The position numbers were made by a program, and so were the translations under genes. From positions 62,001 through 126,000 of the forward strand of contig JACKJE010000007.1 of NCBI GenBank assembly GCA_020638135.1: a DNA stretch of 64,000 nucleotides, in the 5' to 3' direction. The DNA comes from Methylobacteriaceae bacterium. GTDB lineage: Bacteria; Pseudomonadota; Alphaproteobacteria; Rhizobiales; Beijerinckiaceae. Positions 41,984-50,137 of this stretch are shown piece after piece; the stretch's first letter is position 1; every line of letters starts with the position of its first letter. The notes below the pieces were generated by a model. The model was not told the DNA's origin. It was given only the letters and a program-made list of their open reading frames with translations, and did not search any database.

Positions 41984-42169
41984 TCAGCTCATCTTGAAGT
42001 GCGTTGCGGCCGCGTCATTGGGGAGCGTCATGCAGGCGCAAGGCGACTGCTTCAGCGTGTTCGGACCTGAGCCGACGCCGATCGGGTTTTCCTGGTAGCG
42101 CGACCCGCTGAGAGACGAGCAGCCAGCGAGCAGAACGCACGCAAGAAGCGTGGCGGCGATTTTCAACAT
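41984..42169 (-). CDS. VirB7-like lipoprotein
   Basis: A 61-residue lipoprotein. Signal MLKIAATLLACVLLAGCSS has a perfect lipobox LLAGC with lipid attachment at Cys17. The mature part has a second pair of Cys (SPCACMTLP), usual in VirB7, where a Cys forms a disulfide with VirB9. Its position directly before virB8 and virB9 fits VirB7. A CTCCGT-G-ACGGAG palindrome lies 11 bp upstream of the ATG. Confidence 0.65.
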   Translation of the reverse strand: MLKIAATLLACVLLAGCSSLSGSRYQENPIGVGSGPNTLKQSPCACMTLPNDAAATHFKMS

Positions 42170-42179
42170 TGTTCCGAAA

Positions 42180-42192
42180 CTCCGTGACGGAG
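42180..42192 (-). promoter_or_regulatory. CTCCGT/ACGGAG palindrome before virB7
   Basis: CTCCGT-G-ACGGAG is a perfect 13-bp palindrome 11-23 bp upstream of the lipoprotein ATG, next to CACATTCCTCCGTC on the minus strand. A second ATTCC copy lies at about 42228. It suggests a regulated start between the VirB5-like gene and virB7-B8-B9. Confidence 0.4.
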
Positions 42193-42266
42193 GAATGTGA
42201 CTGTGCTGTCGATGGTAGCGAGCGTTATTCCGGCTGTCTACCGAAGGATGGCCGTTGTTTTTCCGT

Positions 42267-43829
42267 TCAATTAGCGGATTTGAAGGCCGTCGGCGCTGGC
42301 GCCGGGGCAAGGTCGGGGTCGTAGGCAATGAAATGCGTCTTCTGCGGATCTTGCGCGAGCAGATCGAGCGTCGCGGTGATTGCCTGCGCCTTGGATTTCT
42401 GGTCGTCCGTGGATATCTCGGCGCCGAATGCGGTGATGAGGAGCCGGGCGTCTGAGACCGCCGCATTGATGGCGGCGTCGACCGCGCCGGCGTCGTTCAG
42501 ATTGACGCCAGCGGCCTTCGACAGTGCGTCGAGCTCGCTTGCGAGAATCTCCTTCAGGTTTGGCGTATCGGCCGTCAGGGCGGCGTACCAGGCGGCCTGC
42601 TGGGCGGTGTCGAGAGCAGCATATATCTTGTCTCGCAGCAGTTCTGGCTCGGGCATGCATCCTTGCGTCTGGCAAGTCGGCGTGCCGTAAGCGGCCGGGT
42701 TTGATGTGATCGTCTGGGTCGTCGCCATTGCTGCAGCGTTCTCTTGCGCAGTGCGCATTTCGGTCGACGGCCAGTCGGCGGTGACGCCTTTCATGGCCTG
42801 CGTCATCAACGCGTTCGCGGCGGCGGTTCCGTCCGCATAGATCGCCGACAGCATTGCGACCAGCGTGTTTCGCGCGTCGGCGGCGCTCGCGGCGGTCGCC
42901 TTCTGTTCATTTTCGATGCGGGTTGCGTCGATCCCGGCCAACGCCATTTCGTTCGCGGCTGCTGCGGCATTGTGGATGTCGACCGCCTTCGTCATTGCGC
43001 TGTTGGCTGCGCCAAGCAAGGTGGCGGCCTTGTCTGTTGGCGGCGGCTTGTTCGGATTGGTGTAGGGCGAGTAGGCGCTGCCGCCCGGCGCGCCGCTGGC
43101 GCTGTTTTCTTCGGGACCGAGGGAAAGGGCTGAGGAGGAGCCGAACATTTCCAACATTGAGCCGGTGATGACGTTCTTGTTGCGAAGCATCTGAAGCATG
43201 GCGAGCCTGATGCGATTTGCGATCGCGAGTTCGTCGCGCGTCGTGGTCGCTTTCTTCGCGTCGGCGACGATCTTGTTGACTTCGTCGGTCTGCGTTTCGA
43301 ATGCAGTGCGCGCGTGCAGGCCTGTTGCGACGGCGTTCACCTTAGCGTCGGTTGCGACAGCGATGCGGTCGGCATTATTGGTCGCGCTGCTGTAGAACAT
43401 CTGGGCGATTGGGCCCTTGGAGCTTGCGATTGTCGAAAAGTCCGCGCCCGACAGGCTTGCGGGCGGCTTGAACGACGCGAAGTTCTTCAAGGCGGTGATG
43501 TCGCTTCCGCCGGCCAACATCTTGAGCAGGGCCGCGGGATTGGATCCGATGCTTTTGAGCATGCTCTGCCACTGCTGGAGCTGCTGGGCCATCGACATTA
43601 GTTTCTGCGCTTCCTGCTGAAGTTTGGCGACTTCGTTCGGCAGCTTGGCGGGATCGATGACGGGGCAGGGCTTCGGGCAGCAGAAGATGAGGTAGCCCTG
43701 CGGTGTCATACAGGGCGGAAAGGCCAGCGCGGCGCTCGGGCCGAGTACGAGCCCTGTTGGCGTTAGCGAGGCGAGCCAGGCGCTTGTCGCGACGATTGCC
43801 GCGATTCCGGTGAGGCGACGCGGTGTCAT
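42267..43829 (-). CDS. VirB5/TrbJ-like secreted protein, large form
   Basis: A 520-residue secreted protein. The signal peptide is followed by FPPCMTPQGYLIFCCPKPCP and a coiled coil (EVAKLQQEAQKLMSMAQQLQ), the usual start of TrbJ/VirB5-like minor pilus proteins. A long helical region follows, with a Pro-rich break near 255 and Cys pairs near 380. VirB5 proteins sit at the pilus tip and help in target contact. At 520 residues it is about twice the usual length, and it stands directly after the 257-residue VirB5-like gene (16 bp apart), so the two may have split or shared roles. Confidence 0.6.
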   Translation of the reverse strand: MTPRRLTGIAAIVATSAWLASLTPTGLVLGPSAALAFPPCMTPQGYLIFCCPKPCPVIDPAKLPNEVAKLQQEAQKLMSMAQQLQQWQSMLKSIGSNPAALLKMLAGGSDITALKNFASFKPPASLSGADFSTIASSKGPIAQMFYSSATNNADRIAVATDAKVNAVATGLHARTAFETQTDEVNKIVADAKKATTTRDELAIANRIRLAMLQMLRNKNVITGSMLEMFGSSSALSLGPEENSASGAPGGSAYSPYTNPNKPPPTDKAATLLGAANSAMTKAVDIHNAAAAANEMALAGIDATRIENEQKATAASAADARNTLVAMLSAIYADGTAAANALMTQAMKGVTADWPSTEMRTAQENAAAMATTQTITSNPAAYGTPTCQTQGCMPEPELLRDKIYAALDTAQQAAWYAALTADTPNLKEILASELDALSKAAGVNLNDAGAVDAAINAAVSDARLLITAFGAEISTDDQKSKAQAITATLDLLAQDPQKTHFIAYDPDLAPAPAPTAFKSAN

Positions 43830-43845
43830 GGAGTGGCCCTTCGGG

Positions 43846-44619
43846 TTAGTTCTTCGCCTGGCTTTGGATGGCGTCGTTCTGGATGGCGGCAGCGCCCTGC
43901 AGATGCAGCAGGCTTGCGATCTGCGCGTTGTTTTGTTGCAGCTGCTCGAGGATCTTCAGCATGATCGCGTTGTTGGCTGCGATGTCGCCTCTCAGGTCTG
44001 TCGCGGCTTTTGCCGACGAGGCGAGCGTGGTCAGGTCAGTCTGCCCCTGCGTGTTCAGTGTCGTGCGGCCCTGGAGGCCGGCTGCAAAGGCGTTTGCGGC
44101 TGCCTCGCGGGTCGCTGCCGCGCGAGCTGCCGTCAGACCTTCGGCCTGTGATTGCGTGATATTGCCGTCGGCCGGCGCATACAGGGTAGACATCAGAGAC
44201 GACTTCGTGCCGCCGATGCCCTCTCCGGATTTCGCATAGAGGCTTTGCAGGCTGGAAAGCGCGGTGGTGAACGAAGAGTTGCTTTGGAGTCGGCTCGAAA
44301 AGCCGGACGTGTTCATCTGCGGCGTCAGGCCGTTGAGCACGTTCTTGAACTGGCCGACATTGATGCCTGTCAGCTGCTGCAGGATGCCCATGATCGAGCC
44401 AGGGCCGAACTGACCGATAGCCTGCTGCACCTTCTGGACCGTGCCGAAGATCTGCTGAAGCTGGCCGAGCTGACTTTTGACGGTCGACAGGGTCTCGGTG
44501 ATCTTCAGCAGGCTCGAATTGTCGAGGACGGCGACCTGCGCATTCGCCGGCGGCAACGGCGCCATCAGGCTGACGGCCAGAACGAGAGCGTATTTCATGG
44601 TCGAACGCAGGAATTTCAT
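43846..44619 (-). CDS. virB5: VirB5-like minor pilus protein
   Basis: A 257-residue secreted protein. Signal MKYALVLAVSLMAPLPPANA follows seven extra residues from ATG 44619; ATG 44598 is an alternative start. The mature protein begins with helices (TETLSTVKSQLGQLQQIFGT) and ends with NNAQIASLLHLQGAAAIQND, as in VirB5/TrbJ. It lies straight after the hairpin terminator at 44634, so its expression depends on read-through or on a start within the small gap. Placed between virB4 and virB7-B8, as expected. Confidence 0.65.
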   Translation of the reverse strand: MKFLRSTMKYALVLAVSLMAPLPPANAQVAVLDNSSLLKITETLSTVKSQLGQLQQIFGTVQKVQQAIGQFGPGSIMGILQQLTGINVGQFKNVLNGLTPQMNTSGFSSRLQSNSSFTTALSSLQSLYAKSGEGIGGTKSSLMSTLYAPADGNITQSQAEGLTAARAAATREAAANAFAAGLQGRTTLNTQGQTDLTTLASSAKAATDLRGDIAANNAIMLKILEQLQQNNAQIASLLHLQGAAAIQNDAIQSQAKN

Positions 44620-44633
44620 GGGTTTGTCCGCTG

Positions 44634-44665
44634 AAAAAGGCGGCGGCTCGGAGCGCCGAGCCGCC
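44634..44665 (-). terminator. Terminator or attenuator inside the virB cluster
   Basis: On the minus strand GGCGGCTCGG-CGCT-CCGAGCCGCC is a perfect 10-bp stem followed by GCCTTTTT. It lies between the 72-residue gene and virB5, with no room for another promoter before virB5. It probably lowers the expression of downstream virB genes. Confidence 0.65.
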
Positions 44666-44674
44666 TTCAAGGCA

Positions 44675-44893
44675 TCAGGCGATCGCGCGGGCGCGGTCGT
44701 GGAGCGCTTCTTTGGCGGCCGCCTGGGCGTCCGCGATGTCGGAGGCGTCGCGCTCGAGTTCGTCCATCACCTGGTCGACGATATGGGCGTTCGCCGGGTC
44801 GTTCGGGTCGAATTCCGGGAAATTGTCGTCATCGAGGATGCCGTGCGGCTGCGCGACGATGGCGCGAGCATCTTTATGGGACATGTGGTTCAT
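44675..44893 (-). CDS. Small acidic protein in the virB cluster
   Basis: A 72-residue acidic, soluble protein (MNHMSHKDARAIVAQPHGIL), with DDDNFPEFDPNDPANAHIVD in the middle and a helical end. No family recognised. ATG 44893 lies about 110 bp downstream of the ACGGAATAATATTCCGT palindrome. It is followed by the attenuator. Confidence 0.5.
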   Translation of the reverse strand: MNHMSHKDARAIVAQPHGILDDDNFPEFDPNDPANAHIVDQVMDELERDASDIADAQAAAKEALHDRARAIA

Positions 44894-45002
44894 TGATCGC
44901 CTCGTTTGATAGCAGCGCCGGGCAGCCGACGCTGATGCAGGGAGACGGATTCACCGATACGCGAGACGGGCTGGCCGTACGGAAGAGTGGAGCCGCCGGC
45001 GC

Positions 45003-45019
45003 ACGGAATAATATTCCGT
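45003..45019. promoter_or_regulatory. Perfect palindrome ACGGAATAATATTCCGT
   Basis: ACGGAATA-A-TATTCCGT is a perfect 8-bp inverted repeat with a single central base, in the 196 bp between virB4 and the 72-residue gene. It fuses two copies of the ATTCCGT motif head to head, which suggests a dimeric regulator and gives the shortest complete form of the site. Confidence 0.5.
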
Positions 45020-45089
45020 TGGACGTCCATGCGCCGGGATCAAGTGTGGCCGGTACGGAGTATCCTGTAAAGAGGCAGTTACTCCGCTT

Positions 45090-47624
45090 TCAGGCGGCTT
45101 TCTTGGCGAATTCGCCAGACAGGTAGGACGGAACGAATTCGCGATCGCCGTACTTGTCGCGGGCCTCCCGCATCTCGCGGACTGCGAGCGCTCCGGAATT
45201 GAAGATCTTCATGTACTGGCCGAGAATCCGGAAATCGATGTTCAGGATCGCGGATTCTCCCGTGCTGTATTTCTTGACGAGCACGGCGTAAGGGAATTCG
45301 CGGTAGTCTTTGCCGATGACGAAGTCGATTTCTGCTTCGCTCAGGCCCCATGTGGCGTAGTCGGAGGCCTGCGAGTTCCGGTTACGGAAGAAAAAGACTG
45401 TTTGGCACTGCTGACGGATCATGTCTCCGACGCCGGTTGCATCGACAGCGTTCGGAGTCTGAAAGGCCAAGATAAAGCTTTGCCTGAGTTTTCTACCCTC
45501 CCTGAGTCCGACGTTCAGGAAGTTACTGGTGAACAGGGCCGATGACGAAATCATAGGCGCGGTCTCGTCGATGAAGATCAGCGACGGGTCGCCAGTTTCC
45601 TGAGAAACCGTGCGGATTTTGTGCACGAAATAGTCGATGACCGGAGGGGCGAGCTTGGGATCGGACAGAACGGTCGTCATGTCCAGGCCAACGAGGCGCC
45701 GGGTTTTCAGGTCGAGGCTGTCGGTTTCTCCGTTGAAGTAATTTCCGAACTGTAAGGGGTCGCCCCACGGGGCGACGTTGCGTCGCATCCGGCCGCCGGC
45801 CTCGAAGACGAGGTCGGAGAGGGTGGTCAGGGTGCGATGGCGTTCATCCAGATTGGGGTCGAAGATGGTCTGGATGGCGCGGGCGATTTCGCCTTCGTCC
45901 TTGGCGTCGTGGGCTTCGCCGATCAGGGCGAGCCAGCGCCGCAGGAAAGTCCGGTTTGCGGGCGTGTCCTGCATTTTGAGCGGGTTCATCTGGATCCGGC
46001 GGCCGGCGTCGTCGAACGTCAGATATTCGCCTCCGGAGCAGCGGACGAAGGATTCACAGCCTGAAAGGCGGTCGAAAAGGTAGACGCGTAGGTTCGGGAT
46101 CGACAACGCCATGGCGGCGGCAAACGTCACCATCACGGTCTTGCCGGAGCCTGTGGGGCCGATCGCGAGGCAATGGGCGACGGTTTCCTTGTCGGCGCCC
46201 GTCTCGGCCGACATTTGTGACGGCTCGGCGTGGAACTGGAAGGCGTAAGGCTGGCCGTCGACGGTCGGAAGGAAGCAGATTGGGCGCTGAGCCCAGTTGG
46301 AGGTCAGGATGCCTTCGTTCGGGCGCTGCAGATAGAGGTTGCTTGCGACGTTCGAGGACAGGTACCGGAATAGCCGCGGCCACTGCTTGTCCGCCGGGAA
46401 CTGCGAGAACCATGTCGCCTGAGCATGTATGCCCTCGCGGACAGTCGTCGCGCCTGTGGCGGCTAGCGCGGCGTGGACGCTGGCTTCGCTTTCGAGGCAT
46501 TCGTCCGGAGTGCGCCCATAGACGAGGATCCAGGCTGCATAGTCATGCAGCGTTGCACGGTTTGCTGAATCCTGGCCTTCGATCATCGTCAGCACGTCGT
46601 CTATTTCGTAACTGGCGTTGGTCGATAGGCGCATGAACGGCGCGTTCGCGCGCTCGATCTTGAGATTGAGCATATCGCGGGAGGGATCGTGGGGCCTGAC
46701 GGCCTGATAGACCGTCATTTCTATGGGCAGGCCCAGGACCGTGCGCATTACCTGTTCCGACGTCTTGTCGCCGCAGTCACGCAGGCCAACGATGACGGCG
46801 TAGCGGTTTTCGCGTCCATTGGAGAAGCGGATCATTCCGCGCTTCTCGTTCTTCGTGAACGAGATGCGGTCGGCTGTCAGGAGGCGCGAGACGCGATCCT
46901 GCCACGCAATGCCGGTTGGCGTCGGGTGGCTGATTGGAGAGCAGAGGCGAGCGAGAAAGGCGAGCGGGCCGCGCTCGAGCTCGTAGGGTGTCGCTGCGCG
47001 GCGGGTTGGCTCCTGGAGAACCGTGACGCTGTAAAGCGACATGGTGTTACGAAAGAAGCCAATCGCCTTCTCAAACTTTTGGCCGGCCTCTTCGTAATTT
47101 TTCGCTGTCAGGCTGATCAATGCATAGGTGCGCAGCTGAAAAATACGGTCGAAGCGGCTGTTCCAGGCAGTCTGGACCTTGTCGAGCAGGGGAATGGGGT
47201 GCTTGGGCGGCGCTTCGATCTGGCGCGGCGACTTCAACTGGAAGAATCGCATCTCGTCGACGCCGTTCTTGAAGGCGTCGTCGAGCATGATCTTTCGCGC
47301 GTGAAACAGGTCGAGGCGGCCAAGGCCCGCGCCGTCCGTGTAGGCGGCCAGCGAAAGCTCCGCCCCGCCTATCTCGACGACCTGCGCCCAGGTGTCGTTG
47401 ATGCAGGCGATCGTCTTGCCGTCGGGCATGAGCCGCAGGAATGGCAGAAAATCGGCAAGTGAATTCTGTTGTGGCGGCGGCTGGAGACGGTCTGCGATCG
47501 ACGGGATGGCAAAAGCTGCGCCTGCGACAGCTGCGCCGGCGCCAAGGAGCGTCCCGAGGATCTTGAACAGACCGGCGTTGTTGACGACGAGATTGATCGT
47601 TTCTGCAACGGAATCAGAAAGCAT
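45090..47624 (-). CDS. virB4: VirB4 ATPase of the type IV secretion system
   Basis: An 844-residue ATPase. N-terminal hydrophobic segment (AGLFKILGTLLGAGAAVAGA) may touch the membrane. The CagE/TrbE/VirB domain spans about 180-400. Walker A is GPTGSGKT (489-496) and Walker B is LIFIDETAP (682-690); both are complete. VirB4 powers pilus assembly and substrate transfer from the cytoplasmic side of the inner membrane. ATG 47624 lies 11 bp after the GACGGAC/GTCCGTC palindrome. Length is usual for the family. The gene looks intact. Confidence 0.9.
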   Translation of the reverse strand: MLSDSVAETINLVVNNAGLFKILGTLLGAGAAVAGAAFAIPSIADRLQPPPQQNSLADFLPFLRLMPDGKTIACINDTWAQVVEIGGAELSLAAYTDGAGLGRLDLFHARKIMLDDAFKNGVDEMRFFQLKSPRQIEAPPKHPIPLLDKVQTAWNSRFDRIFQLRTYALISLTAKNYEEAGQKFEKAIGFFRNTMSLYSVTVLQEPTRRAATPYELERGPLAFLARLCSPISHPTPTGIAWQDRVSRLLTADRISFTKNEKRGMIRFSNGRENRYAVIVGLRDCGDKTSEQVMRTVLGLPIEMTVYQAVRPHDPSRDMLNLKIERANAPFMRLSTNASYEIDDVLTMIEGQDSANRATLHDYAAWILVYGRTPDECLESEASVHAALAATGATTVREGIHAQATWFSQFPADKQWPRLFRYLSSNVASNLYLQRPNEGILTSNWAQRPICFLPTVDGQPYAFQFHAEPSQMSAETGADKETVAHCLAIGPTGSGKTVMVTFAAAMALSIPNLRVYLFDRLSGCESFVRCSGGEYLTFDDAGRRIQMNPLKMQDTPANRTFLRRWLALIGEAHDAKDEGEIARAIQTIFDPNLDERHRTLTTLSDLVFEAGGRMRRNVAPWGDPLQFGNYFNGETDSLDLKTRRLVGLDMTTVLSDPKLAPPVIDYFVHKIRTVSQETGDPSLIFIDETAPMISSSALFTSNFLNVGLREGRKLRQSFILAFQTPNAVDATGVGDMIRQQCQTVFFFRNRNSQASDYATWGLSEAEIDFVIGKDYREFPYAVLVKKYSTGESAILNIDFRILGQYMKIFNSGALAVREMREARDKYGDREFVPSYLSGEFAKKAA

Positions 47625-47634
47625 GGGGACGCCT

Positions 47635-47656
47635 GACGGACAAATGTTGGTCCGTC
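47635..47656 (-). promoter_or_regulatory. GACGGAC/GTCCGTC operator-like repeat before virB4
   Basis: GACGGAC-AAATGTTG-GTCCGTC is a perfect 7-bp inverted repeat with an 8-base centre, 11-32 bp upstream of the virB4 ATG. The arm GACGGACAAAT is identical to the one before the 1081-residue gene operon (26460). Confidence 0.45.
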
Positions 47657-47691
47657 GATGATGCCGTGCGCCCTACCGATCTGCAAGGCAA

Positions 47692-47991
47692 TTACGGATG
47701 GTATTCGGCCTCGTATGTCGGCCCGATCGCGTGCGCCTTTCGAATTGTCGAATGGAACGTCGCCATCAGCGTCGAAAGGTGCGGCTCGCGATTGTAGAGG
47801 CCGATCAATCCGACGTGGATCACGATCAGCAGGAGCATGAAAAACACCGGAAAAGGCAGGTCCGCCAGCGACGCGACCGTAAACATGATCGTGCATATGC
47901 CGATCGATACGAATGCCGGGCCCTCGGGCGCGCCGGCGAACTGCTTGGGCATCGAAATCGGTCGGAAGATCTTTACCTGGATGTCCTGCAT
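47692..47991 (-). CDS. virB3: VirB3-like membrane protein
   Basis: A 99-residue protein with a polar start (QVKIFRPISMPKQFAGAPEG), one long hydrophobic block that can form two helices (FVSIGICTIMFTVASLADLP and FFMLLLIVIHVGLIGLYNRE) and a polar end. VirB3 has this shape and stands directly before virB4, with which it works. The gene lies between the VirB2-proximal membrane gene and virB4, as expected. Confidence 0.75.
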   Translation of the reverse strand: MQDIQVKIFRPISMPKQFAGAPEGPAFVSIGICTIMFTVASLADLPFPVFFMLLLIVIHVGLIGLYNREPHLSTLMATFHSTIRKAHAIGPTYEAEYHP

Positions 47992-48013
47992 GTCGGGTCG
48001 CGGGGTTTGTTGA

Positions 48014-48316
48014 TCAGACAGGTATTGGGCGGATAAATGCGAGCAGGGTCAAGTCGAGGCCTGCAAGCGGTACGCCGATGGCGAAGAAGGCGACATAGCG
48101 GGCAATGGCGTGGGAGTTCGCAAAGCTGATCGCGGCGAACGACGGAAGAACGAGAGCTGCTGCGAGGATTTCTCCGAGCACGATTGCATCTGGCGAGAGC
48201 GAAAGCGAAACCCAGCCTGTTCGAATGGAAATGGACAGTAGAAGCAGCTCGACGAGTGCAATTGCGAAATAGATTGCGGTCGGCGTGAGGCCGGGTTTTT
48301 CGAGCAATTTGTCCAT
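48014..48316 (-). CDS. Small membrane protein in the virB cluster
   Basis: A 100-residue protein with three hydrophobic segments (IYFAIALVELLLLSISI, ILAAALVLPSFAAISFA and AFFAIGVPLAGLDLTLLAFI). No family recognised. Its place between the pilin gene and virB3 suggests an accessory channel or surface-exclusion role; this is inference. Confidence 0.5.
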   Translation of the reverse strand: MDKLLEKPGLTPTAIYFAIALVELLLLSISIRTGWVSLSLSPDAIVLGEILAAALVLPSFAAISFANSHAIARYVAFFAIGVPLAGLDLTLLAFIRPIPV

Positions 48317-48333
48317 AGTGGGTCGTCCCTTAC

Positions 48334-48360
48334 GTCCGGGGATCAGATCGATCCCCGGAC
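48334..48360 (-). ncRNA. Hairpin after the pilin gene
   Basis: GTCCGGGGATC-AGATC-GATCCCCGGAC is a perfect 11-bp stem, 20 bp after the virB2 stop, with no T-run. Such hairpins protect or partly terminate pilin mRNA, so that much more pilin than channel protein is made. Listed as an RNA structure, not as an independent RNA gene. Confidence 0.45.
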
Positions 48361-48381
48361 CGAACTATTGACAAGTACATA

Positions 48382-48741
48382 TTATTTGGCGAAAGTATCG
48401 CCGAGGTCAGCGGGATTGAAGCTGATCGATCCACTTGAAGTATTGCCAGTAGTAGCGAAAGAAATAAACGCTGCGGCAGCACTCAATAGTACGAGCCCGC
48501 CGATCAAGCCCGCCAGATGCTTGAAGTTGAAGCGGCCGAAATACGCCATTACTGCAATGGCGACGATGCCGAAGCCAGCAATAATGAACGCAATAGTGCG
48601 AACATTCTGGAAAGTAGTGTTCGCCTTGGTCTGCAGATTGGCGAAAATGTCGGTCGAGCCGGTCGCAAATGCTGGCTCGACGCAGAGCACTGCGGCGATG
48701 GCGATCGCGATGAGCGCGATCACGGCGTTCTTGGACTTCAT
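48382..48741 (-). CDS. virB2: VirB2/TrbC-type pilin
   Basis: A 119-residue protein. Long signal peptide (VIALIAIAIAAVLCVEPAFA) then a short mature pilin: a polar stretch, hydrophobic helix 1 (TIAFIIAGFGIVAIAVMAYF), a basic turn GRFNFKH and hydrophobic helix 2 (LAGLIGGLVLLSAAAAFISF). This is the layout of VirB2/TrbC, the main subunit of the conjugative pilus. It is the first gene of the virB cluster and has a good promoter at 48802-48830. Confidence 0.85.
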   Translation of the reverse strand: MKSKNAVIALIAIAIAAVLCVEPAFATGSTDIFANLQTKANTTFQNVRTIAFIIAGFGIVAIAVMAYFGRFNFKHLAGLIGGLVLLSAAAAFISFATTGNTSSGSISFNPADLGDTFAK

Positions 48742-48801
48742 GGCGGCATCCTGGGTTGCGGGTTGCGTTACTCCGGCGATGGAAGCGGCCGGAGCAATCG
48801 C

Positions 48802-48830
48802 AATTATCCGTTTTTCCGCGCGATCCGTCT
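48802..48830 (-). promoter_or_regulatory. Promoter of the virB cluster
   Basis: On the minus strand TAGACG and GATAAT are separated by exactly 17 bases, 60 bp before the virB2 ATG. TTTTCCGC (48811-48818) and GCGGAAAA (48834-48841) flank part of it as an 8-bp inverted repeat, a possible operator across the -35 box. Confidence 0.5.
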
Positions 48831-48855
48831 AGATGCGGAAAATCCGTCAGGATGA

Positions 48856-50115
48856 TTACGGCGGGGATGACCCGAGGCCGTAGCTCGATCCCGGCATTTT
48901 GTCGGGGTCGTGAAAGTGTGGCCCGATGTCGCTGTTGAGGATCAGGGAGGGCATTCCGATCCCGCCGAGGTTCTCTTCGGACGTGATGTTCGTGGCGACC
49001 ACGCGAAACCAGGCCTCGGGCTCGCCGGCATTCCGCATGAGGAACATGCACAGATTTGCGGCTGTGCGCGCCGCCCGGATCTCGCGGCTGTCTGGGCCGT
49101 CGCCGATCTGGTAGAGCATGATGATCGGGATATTGGCGTCGACGGCTGTCTTTTGGATTGTTTGCGCGACGCGGGCCAGGAACACATCCGTCGGCTCCCG
49201 TTGCTGCCTGCCCTCGATCAACTGCCAGTAATCGATGATTGCGGCGCGCGCTCCCTTGACGCGCGTCTGGTACAGGATTTCGTGGCGGATCATGTCGGCG
49301 GTCAGCTTGGTGCCGTGGATATATTCGCAGAACCGGCGACCGTTCGATGGCGGGAGGGTCTGGACTGTGATTCCGAGATCCCGCGAATTGATGCCGAGCT
49401 CTCTGGCGACCTTGAGGGCCTCGATGTCATCGTCGCGGCGCTCGAGGGTAAAGACGGCGTGCGGGATTTCCTGCTGCTCGAGGTTGTAGCTGATCGTCGC
49501 GGCAAGCGTTGTCTTCCCGATCTTGCCGAAGCCGCCGATCATCGTGACACTGGGCGCTGGAAGACCGCCATTTGTGGCGGTATCGATTGCTTTGAGGCCT
49601 GTGGGCACCCGCGCCGACCGGACGCCGGCGAGGAGGCGGCGGGCGAGGCGATCACGCGTTTCGGAGGCCGGAACGGCTCGCTGGGAATAGGATGCGTCAT
49701 TGAGATTTCGCATCAGGCCGTCGACGGTTTGTTCCCAGGTATCCGGGTTCTGCTCGGCAGAAAAGACGGCGTCCCGCATGATCGCGATTGCGCGATCGCG
49801 GCGCCGTTCGGAAGAAATTCGCGCCGCAGCCTCGCGCACGGCGTCGACGTTGGCCGTGGCGTCGAGCGAAAGCTTCCGCAGAAGGCCGACATCGAGATCG
49901 AAGGCGCAAGCAGTGACGGTCTTTGGGGTGATCGGGAGGCCTTGTGAGGCGACCTGCTTGATGTGGATCCAGATATTCGCGCAATTGTCGTCCCGAAAGT
50001 CCTCAGGTGCGAGCTGACGGACGTCGTCGTAGAGCGAGGGGTCGCGGAGGACGGAGCCGATGATCTCGCGTTCGAGATCGTCCGTGCCGCTGGGTGCGTC
50101 GAAGGGAGTGGCCAT
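48856..50115 (-). CDS. DnaB-like replicative helicase
   Basis: A 419-residue protein with the two DnaB domains. Residues 8-110 are the helical N-terminal domain (DDLEREIIGSVLRDPSLYDD), and residues 160-400 the RecA-type ATPase with Walker A GGFGKIGKT (194-202) and Walker B AAIIDYWQLI (291-300). It is shorter than bacterial DnaB (about 460-470 residues), as in phage or plasmid versions. It would unwind the replication fork as a ring hexamer. It follows the 259-residue gene, a likely replication partner, after 22 bp, and ends near the virB promoter. Confidence 0.8.
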   Translation of the reverse strand: MATPFDAPSGTDDLEREIIGSVLRDPSLYDDVRQLAPEDFRDDNCANIWIHIKQVASQGLPITPKTVTACAFDLDVGLLRKLSLDATANVDAVREAAARISSERRRDRAIAIMRDAVFSAEQNPDTWEQTVDGLMRNLNDASYSQRAVPASETRDRLARRLLAGVRSARVPTGLKAIDTATNGGLPAPSVTMIGGFGKIGKTTLAATISYNLEQQEIPHAVFTLERRDDDIEALKVARELGINSRDLGITVQTLPPSNGRRFCEYIHGTKLTADMIRHEILYQTRVKGARAAIIDYWQLIEGRQQREPTDVFLARVAQTIQKTAVDANIPIIMLYQIGDGPDSREIRAARTAANLCMFLMRNAGEPEAWFRVVATNITSEENLGGIGMPSLILNSDIGPHFHDPDKMPGSSYGLGSSPP

Positions 50116-50137
50116 TGATGAGCCGATCTGTTGGGTG

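Noticed and set aside
41349..42098. Plus-strand ORF of 249 codons over virB8 and virB7
   Set aside because: Antisense to two recognised secretion genes; no motif.
44893..45126. Plus-strand ORF covering the palindrome at 45003
   Set aside because: No ribosome site, no domain, and it overlaps the end of virB4; the stretch is better explained as a control region.
48910..49947. Plus-strand ORF of 345 codons opposite the DnaB-like gene
   Set aside because: Antisense shadow of a clear helicase gene; no domain or ribosome site.
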